A stretch of 9,519 nt of DNA from Clostridiales bacterium UBA4696. GTDB taxonomy: Bacteria > Bacillota > Clostridia > Oscillospirales > Oscillospiraceae. Under the pieces are notes generated by a model. The model saw only the letters and a program-made list of their open reading frames with translations, had not been told where the DNA came from and searched no databases. The position numbers and the translations under genes are program-made. This document shows positions 1-5,379 of the stretch, one piece after another; the first letter of the stretch is position 1, and every line of letters starts with the position of its first letter. The stretch covers positions 1 to 9,519 of the forward strand of contig DHKK01000144.1 in assembly GCA_002404795.1 (NCBI GenBank). The letters are read 5' to 3'.

Positions 1-27
1 AGGGGTTAGCCCGCCGCAGCGGACAAT

Positions 28-155
28 GGCTTCCCCTATGAGGGGAAGCTGTCGCCGGAGGCTGACTGATGAGGTGGACAGCGTCGCGTAAATGCACTGC
101 CTCCACCTCATCCGTCACGGCTTCGCCGTGCCACCTTCCCCTCATAGGGGAAGGC
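28..155. repeat. MITE-like hairpin-ended repeat, copy A
   Basis: The element has a palindromic end at each side: a left hairpin at 28-50 (TTCCCCTATGAGGGGAA core) and a right hairpin at 134-155 (TTCCCCTCATAGGGGAA core). These ends are also inverted repeats of each other. Inside, GATGAGGTGG near 69-78 is inverted as CCACCTCATC near 103-112, and CACGGC-TTC-GCCGTG forms a small stem-loop at about 116-130, so the whole unit can fold into one long branched hairpin. It contains no credible ORF. It starts four to eight bases beyond the stop of the minus-strand SLOG gene, so it would be transcribed as that gene's 3' tail. The same architecture recurs at 7096-7249 and at the right edge of the window. 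The exact outer boundaries and any target-site duplication are uncertain. Confidence 0.7.
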
Positions 156-162
156 TTTTCTG

Positions 163-654
163 CTACATCCACAGTGGGAGGATCTCGATGCCCTGTTGGG
201 CGGCGAAGCGGAGGGTGGAGGCGGTGCCGCCGGGGGTGCCGTCGAAGACGGAGATGAGGAGGGAGGCTCTTTGCACCATGGCGCGGTTGCGGCGGAGCAT
301 GCAGCCGGGGGTATAGGACGGCTCGAGCACCTCGACTGCGCTGCAGGCGGCAAGGAGCGCGTCGTAGCGCGCCTGCTCCTCTGCCGTCCAGCCGTCTTTC
401 TGCGAGGGGCACGGGACCATGGCCGTGAGAGAGGCCTCCGGCGCGGTCCCGGCGGTGCGGCAGGAAAGAACGGCCTCGGCAAAATACTGGTCGCAGCCGC
501 GGGCCATGCCGCACAGAAAGGTCCGGAAGCCGCGGTCATAGACCTGCTGCACCGTGCGGCGCAGCAGGATCTTCAGCGCCCGGCAGCGCGGGTCGTCTTC
601 GTCCCGGCCCCAGGGCAGATGCTCCGGCCGGTGGCCGGTAAAGGCGCAGATCAT
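163..654 (-). CDS. SLOG-superfamily (YpsA/DUF1273-like) protein
   Basis: This 163-residue protein begins MICAFTGHRP, the glycine-rich entry to a Rossmann-like fold typical of the YpsA/DUF1273 branch of the SLOG superfamily. GMARGCDQYFAEAVL (residues 49-63) forms the second conserved block, and NRAMVQRAS...VFDGTPGGTAS (about 123-146) the third, with the usual GGT nucleotide-handling turn. SLOG proteins are thought to bind nucleotides or nucleotide-derived ligands; the ligand here is not shown by the sequence. No signal peptide or membrane segment is visible, so it is probably cytoplasmic. The ATG at 654 was chosen because GGGGAGGAGA lies a few bases upstream and a good promoter precedes it. 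A longer reading up to 993 would run through that promoter and the riboswitch. It is divergent from ribU, and its stop abuts repeat copy A. Family call is fairly sure, function unknown. Confidence 0.8.
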   Translation of the reverse strand: MICAFTGHRPEHLPWGRDEDDPRCRALKILLRRTVQQVYDRGFRTFLCGMARGCDQYFAEAVLSCRTAGTAPEASLTAMVPCPSQKDGWTAEEQARYDALLAACSAVEVLEPSYTPGCMLRRNRAMVQRASLLISVFDGTPGGTASTLRFAAQQGIEILPLWM

Positions 655-684
655 GGCGGCTCTCCTCCCCGTCGCGTTTTCCAC

Positions 685-713
685 AGTATAGCAAAAAAAC
701 AGCCTCTTTACAA
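685..713 (-). promoter_or_regulatory. SigA-type promoter for the SLOG gene
   Basis: Read on the minus strand: -35 TTGTAA (708-713), a 17-base spacer, then -10 TATACT (685-690), preceded by TGC to give an extended -10, TGCTATACT. Transcription would start near 678, leaving a short leader containing the GGGGAGGAGA ribosome site. Its -35 shares five bases with the opposing ribU -35. Confidence 0.7.
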
Positions 714-735
714 GCGGCCCCCGGCGTGCTATGAT
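707..735 (+). promoter_or_regulatory. SigA-type promoter for the FMN riboswitch-ribU unit
   Basis: -35 TTTACA (707-712), a 17-base spacer, and -10 TATGAT (730-735) with extended-10 TGC immediately upstream. The predicted start near 742 puts the riboswitch about a dozen bases into the transcript. The -35 overlaps the -35 of the divergent SLOG promoter in the seven-base stretch TTTACAA. Confidence 0.7.
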
Positions 736-754
736 GAGGGCGAAAAGTGAACAG

Positions 755-858
755 ATCTTCAGGGCAGGGTGCGATCCCCGACCGGCGGTAAAGTCCGCGA
801 GCGAAAGCTGAACCGGTGTGATTCCGGTACCGACAGTACAGTCTGGATGGAAGAAGAT
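755..858 (+). ncRNA. FMN riboswitch (RFN element)
   Basis: The conserved RFN blocks are all present in order: ATCTTCAGGGCAGGGTG (755-771), CCCGACCGGCGGTAAAGTC, CGCGAGC, the variable CCGGT...ACCGG arm, CCGACAGTACAGTCTGGATG, and the closing GAAGAT. The P1 helix pairs 755-760 (ATCTTC) with 853-858 (GAAGAT). RFN elements bind flavin mononucleotide and switch off riboflavin synthesis or uptake genes. This one precedes a riboflavin transporter, matching the usual role. The downstream terminator and a perfect alternative pairing point to transcriptional attenuation. Confidence 0.96.
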
Positions 859-902
859 TTTCTTTGGCGGAGCCGGTGGAATATCGGGCCGTCCGGCTGC
901 AG

Positions 903-937
903 CACCTGAAGATCTCTTCAGGTGTTTTTCATTTTTT
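903..937 (+). terminator. FMN-riboswitch expression-platform terminator
   Basis: CACCTGAAG (903-911) pairs with CTTCAGGTG (916-924) around an ATCT loop, followed by TTTTTCATTTTTT. It lies between the aptamer and the ribU ribosome site, as expected for a riboswitch-controlled terminator. Bases 905-915 are perfectly complementary to 753-763 in the aptamer's 5' strand, which supplies a competing antiterminator. Confidence 0.9.
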
Positions 938-956
938 ATTGCAAAGGATGGTCTGT

Positions 957-1682
957 ATGCACACATTTCTGGAAACCCTCTCTGAAAACGCACAATTCGT
1001 CCTGCTCTGCCTGGGGATCACGGCGGGCGTCCTACTGTTGGCCTGGGTCAGCGAGAAACTCGTCATGCGCCGCCGTCACCGGCTGAACGCCGCGCACACG
1101 ATCACCACGATCGCCATGCTGGCCGCCATCTCCGGCGTGCTGATGGTGATCGAGATCCCGCTGTTTTTCGCGCCGTCGTTTTATAAGCTCGATTTCAGCG
1201 AGCTGCCGGTGCTGATCTGCGCGTTTTATCTCGGGCCGGTGTCGGGCGTGGTGTGCGAGTTTCTGAAGGTGCTCATCAAGCTGCTGCTCAAGGGCACGTC
1301 GACCGCGTTCGTGGGCGATCTGGCCAACTTCCTGGTGGGCTGCTCGTTCGTGCTGCCAGCGGCGATCGTGTACCAGAAGACGCTGAGCAAGAAGGGCGCG
1401 ATCGTCTCGCTCGCGGTGGGCTCGGCGGTGATGACGGTGTTTGGCAGCCTCTTCAACGCCTGGTTCCTCATCCCGCGCTTCGCGGTCATGTACGGGATGC
1501 CGCTCGAGGCCATCGTCTCGATGGGCACGCAGATCAACGGGGCCATCACGAGCCTTTCCACGCTGGTTTTGTTCGCGGTCGTGCCGTTCAATCTACTCAA
1601 GGGCGTGCTGGTGTCGCTGCTGACGTTCTTTTTGTACAAGCGCGTGGAGAAGCTATTCTTCCGGAAAAAGCATACCGCGTGA
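957..1682 (+). CDS. ribU: Riboflavin ECF transporter S component RibU
   Basis: This 241-residue integral membrane protein is the substrate-binding S component that captures riboflavin for an energy-coupling factor (ECF) transporter; the shared EcfA/A'/T module is not in this window. Family features are KLDFSELP (77-84), followed by a GP-containing helix, FLKVLIKLLLKGT (102-114), and GDLANF (120-125). About six hydrophobic helices follow residue 48. An additional N-terminal hydrophobic segment (about 13-30) and a basic linker (MRRRHRLN) precede the usual core. The ATG at 957 has AAGGATGG six bases upstream; an in-frame ATG at 948 is an alternative. A reading from 864 would include the riboswitch terminator and is unlikely. 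The FMN riboswitch strongly supports riboflavin specificity. No clear terminator follows the gene. Confidence 0.93.
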   Translation: MHTFLETLSENAQFVLLCLGITAGVLLLAWVSEKLVMRRRHRLNAAHTITTIAMLAAISGVLMVIEIPLFFAPSFYKLDFSELPVLICAFYLGPVSGVVCEFLKVLIKLLLKGTSTAFVGDLANFLVGCSFVLPAAIVYQKTLSKKGAIVSLAVGSAVMTVFGSLFNAWFLIPRFAVMYGMPLEAIVSMGTQINGAITSLSTLVLFAVVPFNLLKGVLVSLLTFFLYKRVEKLFFRKKHTA

Positions 1683-1711
1683 TTTTTGTACAGAATCTCT
1701 CCCGTGCCCAA

Positions 1712-1733
1712 TCTTCATAAAAGTTTAACAAAC
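1712..1733 (+). promoter_or_regulatory. Tandem 11-base repeat, possible response-regulator box
   Basis: TCTTCATAAAA (1712-1722) is followed directly by GTTTAACAAAC (1723-1733). The 11-base spacing and AT-rich tail of each unit resemble PhoB/PhoP direct-repeat boxes. The site sits just upstream of the -35 of the DUF2238-PAP2 promoter, the position expected for an activator. Assignment to a Pho regulator is inference. Confidence 0.35.
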
Positions 1734-1739
1734 GGAATC

Positions 1740-1768
1740 TTGTTTTTTTCGCGCGCATCGAGTAGTAT
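1740..1768 (+). promoter_or_regulatory. Predicted promoter of the DUF2238-PAP2 unit
   Basis: -35 TTGTTT (1740-1745), a 17-base spacer and -10 TAGTAT (1763-1768). There is no TG extended element. It gives a short leader ending in AAGGAG at 1783-1788 before the ATG at 1799. Confidence 0.5.
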
Positions 1769-1798
1769 TCTCTTTACCAAAGAAGGAGTTCAAAGGAT

Positions 1799-2668
1799 AT
1801 GAAGGAAAAGTCCCGCCAGAAGCGTCTGCGGCTGCTCGCAGAGGCGAAGAAGAAGCCGGCCGTGTTCACGGTCTACGTCGTTTTGCGATTGATCGTCGTT
1901 GCGATCCTCGTTTCTTCGATCCTGCGGGGCGAATATGAAAACGCGGCGATCTGCCTGCTGGTGCTGTTTCTGTTCCTGCTGCCGCTGTTCGTGCAGCGGA
2001 ACTTCGGCATCGAGCTGCCGAGCACGTTGGAGATCATCATCCTGGTCTTCATCTTCGCCTCGGAGATCCTGGGTGAGCTGGCGTGCTTCTTCGTGAATGT
2101 TCCCAACTGGGATACGATCCTGCACACAACGAGCGGTTTTCTCAGCGCGGCCTTCGGCTTTGCGCTGATCGATATCCTCAACCGCAACGACAAGATCAAA
2201 TTCCAGCTGTCCCCGATCTATGTGGCGCTCGTCGCGTTCTGCTTCTCGCTGACGATCGGCGTTTTATGGGAATTTGTCGAATTCAGCGTGGACCGGCTGT
2301 TCCATATGGACATGCAGAAGGACACGATCGTGCACACGATCTCCTCCGTCATGCTCGACCCGACGAACAAAAATATCCCCATCACGATCGACAAGATCAC
2401 CTCCGTGGCCGTCAACGGCCAAGACCTGGGCTTTGACGGGTATCTGGATATCGGCCTGTACGACACGATGGAGGATCTGTTCGTCAACTTCATCGGCGCT
2501 TTGACCTTCAGCGTTTTCGGCTACTTCTATATCAAGCGCCGCGGCAAGGGCCGCATCGCAAAGGCGTTTATCCCTACCATCACTACAGAAAGCAAGGAGC
2601 TCGATGCACCCCATGAGCAACTCCAGGCACAAGACCGGCCGGAAGCCCCTGAGGCTCGGGACGGTTGA
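1799..2668 (+). CDS. DUF2238/YjdF-like polytopic membrane protein
   Basis: This is a 289-residue predicted inner-membrane protein of unknown function. A basic N-terminus (KEKSRQKRLR) is followed by hydrophobic segments at roughly 21-42, 48-66, 76-99, 109-126, 139-160 and 228-246. Conserved-looking polar residues sit next to these helices: WDTILH (104-109), GVLWEFVEF (154-162) and DTMEDLFVNFIGA (222-234). This pattern matches DUF2238/YjdF-like proteins, and the last motif also recalls VanZ-like membrane proteins. Residues 185-220 form an exposed loop. The start has AAGGAG ten bases upstream. The C-terminal tail after residue 267, rich in P, E, A and Q, is encoded by the 65 bases overlapping the next gene and may be a read-out of that gene's frame. 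Co-transcription with a PAP2 phosphatase suggests a membrane-lipid or envelope role, which is inference. Confidence 0.75.
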   Translation: MKEKSRQKRLRLLAEAKKKPAVFTVYVVLRLIVVAILVSSILRGEYENAAICLLVLFLFLLPLFVQRNFGIELPSTLEIIILVFIFASEILGELACFFVNVPNWDTILHTTSGFLSAAFGFALIDILNRNDKIKFQLSPIYVALVAFCFSLTIGVLWEFVEFSVDRLFHMDMQKDTIVHTISSVMLDPTNKNIPITIDKITSVAVNGQDLGFDGYLDIGLYDTMEDLFVNFIGALTFSVFGYFYIKRRGKGRIAKAFIPTITTESKELDAPHEQLQAQDRPEAPEARDG

Positions 2669-3302
2669 GAATTATCACCATCACTGGTATCTGCTGATCT
2701 GGCTCGTCTATCTGGCGATGTTCGCCATCGCGGAGCATGTTGTGACCGACAATTACTGGGTCTCCTATCTGCCGCTGGACGACAAGATCCCCTTCTGCCG
2801 GTATTTTATCATCCCCTACTGCCTGTGGCATCCGCTGCTGTTTCTGATGACGCTCTATCTGATGTTCTACGACGCGGAGGGGTTCAAGCGGTACATGCTC
2901 TACATCGGCCTCGGCTTCGGCGGATCGATCCTGTTCTGCCTGATCTTCCCGAACGGGCAGGATCTGCGGCCGACGGAATTTGCGCAGCACGATCTGTTCA
3001 CCTGGCTACTGCAGCGCATCTATGCCGCCGACACCAACACGAACGTGCTGCCGAGCATGCACGTCATCGGCTGCGCGGCGCTGACGCTCGCCTGCTTTGA
3101 CTCCGAGCCGCTGCGCAGGCGGCACCTGCAGTGGGTCATGCTGCCGCTTGGCATCCTTATCAGCATGTCGACGGTGTTCGTCAAGCAGCATTCCATCCTC
3201 GACGTTTTCGTCGCCATCCCGGTGAGCGTGATCCTGTATTTCATCATCTACCACCGTGCCTTTGCGAAGAAATTCGGAAAGGCAAAAAACCGTAACGCAT
3301 GA
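2604..3302 (+). CDS. PAP2-superfamily phosphatase, Aur1-like
   Basis: This 232-residue membrane protein has the PAP2 active-site blocks: NVLPSMH (147-153, the PSxH block with its catalytic histidine) and KQHSILD (194-200, the HxxxD block whose histidine is the nucleophile in the family). NGQDLRP (117-123) is a likely divergent first block. Hydrophobic helices occur at about 28-46, 64-88, 97-115, 154-164, 176-191 and 199-217. Members dephosphorylate lipid phosphates or diphosphates or transfer lipid headgroups, usually with the active site facing outward. The PTE/LRP arrangement and spacing recall the Aur1/PAP2_3 branch more than undecaprenyl-diphosphate phosphatases. AAGGAG (2594-2599) lies four bases before the ATG at 2604; ATG 2613 is an alternative. 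The gene starts inside the DUF2238-like gene in another frame, which suggests translational coupling. A strong terminator follows the stop. Confidence 0.85.
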   Translation: MHPMSNSRHKTGRKPLRLGTVENYHHHWYLLIWLVYLAMFAIAEHVVTDNYWVSYLPLDDKIPFCRYFIIPYCLWHPLLFLMTLYLMFYDAEGFKRYMLYIGLGFGGSILFCLIFPNGQDLRPTEFAQHDLFTWLLQRIYAADTNTNVLPSMHVIGCAALTLACFDSEPLRRRHLQWVMLPLGILISMSTVFVKQHSILDVFVAIPVSVILYFIIYHRAFAKKFGKAKNRNA

Positions 3303-3309
3303 ATTTCAG

Positions 3310-3336
3310 AAAAAAGCGCGGTTCCCGCGCTTTTTT
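3310..3336 (+). terminator. Intrinsic terminator after the PAP2 gene
   Basis: A perfect 12-base stem, AAAAAAGCGCGG (3310-3321) with CCGCGCTTTTTT (3325-3336), encloses a TTC loop and ends in a T run. It starts eight bases after the PAP2 stop. The A-run/T-run symmetry could also work on the opposite strand. Confidence 0.93.
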
Positions 3337-3337
3337 C

Positions 3338-3368
3338 TTGACTTTCTCCGAAACCTGTGAGATATTAA
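3338..3368 (+). promoter_or_regulatory. Predicted mntP promoter
   Basis: TTGACT (3338-3343) begins right after the T run of the preceding terminator. A -10 of GATATT (3361-3366, 17-base spacer) or ATATTA/TATTAA (18 or 19 bases) follows. The leader would be only about 25 bases, too short for the yybP-ykoY manganese riboswitch often found before mntP. TATTAACAAAA (3363-3373) matches the 11-base unit seen before two other genes. Confidence 0.5.
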
Positions 3369-3398
3369 CAAAACTTCTCTGTAAAGGCTGTGTAAGTT

Positions 3399-3968
3399 AT
3401 GCGTATTCTGGAGATCCTGCTGCTGGGCATCGGTCTGTCGATGGATGCATTCGCCGTCTCGATCTGCAAGGGACTTTCGACCAAGCGGCTGCAGACCAGG
3501 CATTATCTGATCATCGGCGCATGGTTCGGCGGCTTTCAGGCGTTGATGCCGACCATCGGATATTTTCTGGGCTCGACGTTCGAGCAGTACATCACAGCCT
3601 TTGACCACTGGGTCGCGTTCGTGCTGCTGTCCGCCATCGGCGCGGGCATGATCAAGGAGAGCCTTTCCAAGGAAGAGTCCAACGGCAACGACTCGTTCAG
3701 CTTCAAGACGATGCTCCTTCTGGCGCTGGCCACGAGCATCGACGCGCTGGCTGTCGGCATCACATTCGCGCTGCTGCCGGACGTCAATGTGCCGCTGGCG
3801 GTCTGTCTGATCGGCATGACGACGTTCGTCTGTTCCGCCGCAGGGCTGAAGGTCGGCAATCTGTTCGGTCTCAGGTACAAGGCCAAGGCGGAGCTCGCGG
3901 GCGGCATCATCCTGATCCTCATCGGCCTGAAGATCCTGCTCGAGCATCTCGGCGTCATCAGCTTCTGA
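3399..3968 (+). CDS. mntP: Manganese efflux pump MntP
   Basis: At 189 residues this is the normal length for MntP, a small six-helix exporter that removes excess Mn(II) from the cytoplasm. The internal repeat is clear: [15 protein letters not shown] (12-26) and [15 protein letters not shown] (111-125) each carry the membrane aspartate of the family, D16 and D115. The central hydrophilic loop ([13 protein letters not shown], about 91-103) separates the two halves. The ATG at 3399 has AAAGG about 11 bases upstream, a modest ribosome site. The gene is framed by terminators on both sides and has its own promoter, so it is probably monocistronic. No manganese riboswitch or obvious MntR palindrome was seen. 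Assignment is secure at family level. Confidence 0.95.
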   Translation: MRILEILLLGIGLSMDAFAVSICKGLSTKRLQTRHYLIIGAWFGGFQALMPTIGYFLGSTFEQYITAFDHWVAFVLLSAIGAGMIKESLSKEESNGNDSFSFKTMLLLALATSIDALAVGITFALLPDVNVPLAVCLIGMTTFVCSAAGLKVGNLFGLRYKAKAELAGGIILILIGLKILLEHLGVISF

Positions 3969-3975
3969 ATCTTTC

Positions 3976-4007
3976 CCGCCGGCAGCTTTTGCTGCCGGCG
4001 GTTTTTT
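3976..4007 (+). terminator. Intrinsic terminator after mntP
   Basis: CCGCCGGCAGC (3976-3986) pairs perfectly with GCTGCCGGCGG (3991-4001) around TTTT, followed by six T. It lies eight bases past the mntP stop. Confidence 0.95.
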
Positions 4008-4013
4008 CTGTGC

Positions 4014-4042
4014 TGGAAATCCGGTGGGAAATGTGCTATGCT
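4014..4042 (+). promoter_or_regulatory. Predicted promoter of the aldo/keto reductase gene
   Basis: The -10 TATGCT (4037-4042) has an extended TGC element (4034-4036). A weak -35, TGGAAA (4014-4019), lies 17 bases upstream. TGCTATGCT matches the extended -10 shared by four other promoters in the window. Confidence 0.55.
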
Positions 4043-4082
4043 GGGTACAGAAAATATATAAGTAAAGAAAGGGAAATGCTCT

Positions 4083-5249
4083 ATGATCTACAAGGCGTTT
4101 CAGGATCTGCAGCTGTCGCAGCTCGGCTTCGGCACGATGCGGCTGCCGCTGCGCGAGGACAAAAGCATCGACGAGGAACTGGCCGCGGCCATGACTGACG
4201 CCGCCATCCGGCAGGGCGTCAACTACTTCGACACTGCCTGGCCCTATCACTCCGGCAAGTCGGAGACCGTCATCGGCAGGATCCTGCAGAATTATCCGCG
4301 GGAGAGCTTCTACCTGGCGGACAAGTTCCCCGGCCATCAGATCGCGCCTACATATGACGTGGCGGATATCTTTGAACGGCAGCTGAAGAAGTGCGGCGTG
4401 GAGTATTTTGATTTCTATCTGCTGCACAACGTCTACGAAAACTCCATCGGGGTCTATGAGGACGCGCGGTGGAACATCATCCCGTATCTGCTGGAGCAGA
4501 AGAAAAACGGCCGGATCCGGCATCTTGGCTTCTCCACGCACGCAGGGGTGCCCGCGCTGGAGCAGTTTTTGCAGCGGCACGGGGCGGAAATGGAGTTCTG
4601 TCAGATCCAGCTCAACTATCTGGACTGGACGCTGCAGCAGGCGAAGGAAAAATGCGAGCTGCTGAACCGGTACAACATCCCCATCTGGGTCATGGAGCCC
4701 ATCCGCGGCGGCAAGCTGGCGAATCTGCCAGAAAGCATGACGGCGGAGCTGCGCGCGATGCGGCCGGAGGCGTCGGCGGCATCCTGGGCGCTGCGGTGGG
4801 TGCAGCAGATCCCGGGCGTGACGATGATCCTCAGCGGCATGTCGGATCTGGCGCAGATGAAGGACAATCTCGCCACCTTTGACCATCCGCAGCCGCTGAG
4901 CGAAGAAGAGGCCGCCTGCCTGCTCCGCTTCGCTGAGCAGATGAAAAACGCCGTCCCCTGCACGGCCTGCCGCTACTGCTGTGACGGCTGCCCGCAAAGA
5001 ATCAATATCCCGCAGATGCTGCGCGTGCTCAACGAGATCCGCATCGCCCCGTCCACGAATGCGATCATGGCGGTCGAGGCGCTGCCGGAATCGCAGCAGC
5101 CGTCGGCCTGTCTTGGCTGCGGCGCATGCGCCGCGATCTGTCCGCAGAAGATCGATATCCCCGGCTGCATGCAGGAGCTGACCGAGCGGATCGCAAAGAT
5201 CCCGAGCTGGGCCGAGATCAGCCGCCAGCGCGCAGCTGCGCAACCGTGA
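4083..5249 (+). CDS. Aldo/keto reductase with C-terminal 4Fe-4S ferredoxin domain
   Basis: This 388-residue cytoplasmic oxidoreductase has two parts. Residues 1-280 form an aldo/keto reductase barrel with the catalytic tetrad visible as D50 (YFDTA), Y55, K81 (ADKF) and H115 (LLHN), plus GFGTMR (15-20) and HLGFSTH (147-153). Residues 290-365 carry two ferredoxin motifs, C293-x2-C296-x2-C299-x3-C303-P and C343-x2-C346-x2-C349-x3-C353-P, predicted to hold two [4Fe-4S] clusters. Such Fe-S AKRs are common in anaerobes and probably exchange electrons between NAD(P)H, a substrate carbonyl and a ferredoxin-like partner; the substrate is unknown. An extra cysteine, C300, sits inside the first motif. 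The ATG at 4083 is preceded by GAAAGGGAAA, a modest ribosome site; an ATG at 4076 is out of frame. No clear terminator follows. Confidence 0.93.
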   Translation: MIYKAFQDLQLSQLGFGTMRLPLREDKSIDEELAAAMTDAAIRQGVNYFDTAWPYHSGKSETVIGRILQNYPRESFYLADKFPGHQIAPTYDVADIFERQLKKCGVEYFDFYLLHNVYENSIGVYEDARWNIIPYLLEQKKNGRIRHLGFSTHAGVPALEQFLQRHGAEMEFCQIQLNYLDWTLQQAKEKCELLNRYNIPIWVMEPIRGGKLANLPESMTAELRAMRPEASAASWALRWVQQIPGVTMILSGMSDLAQMKDNLATFDHPQPLSEEEAACLLRFAEQMKNAVPCTACRYCCDGCPQRINIPQMLRVLNEIRIAPSTNAIMAVEALPESQQPSACLGCGACAAICPQKIDIPGCMQELTERIAKIPSWAEISRQRAAAQP

Positions 5250-5311
5250 ATTATTTGTGAATTCTTCATTTGGGAGATGATTTTCGCGGCGCCTGCGCGT
5301 ATAATGGGTAC

Positions 5312-5340
5312 TTGAAATCTTAAGAAGATTTTCATAAAAT
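5312..5340 (+). promoter_or_regulatory. Predicted promoter of the acyltransferase gene
   Basis: TTGAAA (5312-5317), a 17-base spacer and TAAAAT (5335-5340). A perfect TATAAT at 5300-5305 lies upstream but lacks a convincing -35 at normal spacing, so it is a second, weaker candidate. The rest of the 5250-5379 gap shows no gene and no obvious terminator for the upstream reductase gene. Confidence 0.5.
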
Positions 5341-5361
5341 CTTTATCAAATCTTCATCTTC
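5325..5361 (+). promoter_or_regulatory. Operator-like cluster: 11-base tandem repeats and a palindrome
   Basis: TTTTCATAAAA (5329-5339), TCTTTATCAAA (5340-5350) and TCTTCATCTTC (5351-5361) run head to tail at exact 11-base spacing. AAGATTTT-CAT-AAAATCTT (5325-5343) is a perfect 8-base inverted repeat over the -10 of the promoter at 5312-5340. Either could bind a regulator. Being over and downstream of the -10, a bound protein would more likely repress this promoter than activate it. Confidence 0.4.
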
Positions 5362-5379
5362 GGCAGGTGTTCGTAGATC

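Noticed and set aside
1..160. CRISPR-like or phage-attachment interpretation of the left-edge repeats
   Set aside because: There are no regularly spaced direct repeats or spacers. The structure is an inverted-repeat element, matched by copies elsewhere in the window.
196..750. Plus-strand open frame opposite the SLOG gene
   Set aside because: It is a G, A and R-rich shadow of a recognised gene and runs through both divergent promoters.
655..993. N-terminal extension of the SLOG open frame
   Set aside because: The extra codons would cover the riboswitch, its terminator and the gene's own promoter. The ATG at 654 has a good ribosome site and begins the conserved fold.
3337..3398. Possible yybP-ykoY manganese riboswitch before mntP
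   Set aside because: Only about 60 bases lie between the terminator and the start codon, and none of the conserved aptamer loops are present.
3306..5243. Long minus-strand open frame of 645 codons opposite mntP and the aldo/keto reductase
   Set aside because: It lies antisense to two well-recognised genes, crosses two terminator or promoter regions, and encodes an R, H, Q and D-rich sequence with no domain. It is a stop-poor shadow caused by GC-rich codon use.
5296..5305. Perfect TATAAT at 5300-5305 as the main acyltransferase promoter
   Set aside because: There is no acceptable -35 at 16 to 18 bases and no TGn element. TTGAAA-17-TAAAAT just downstream is better, so this is kept only as a secondary candidate.
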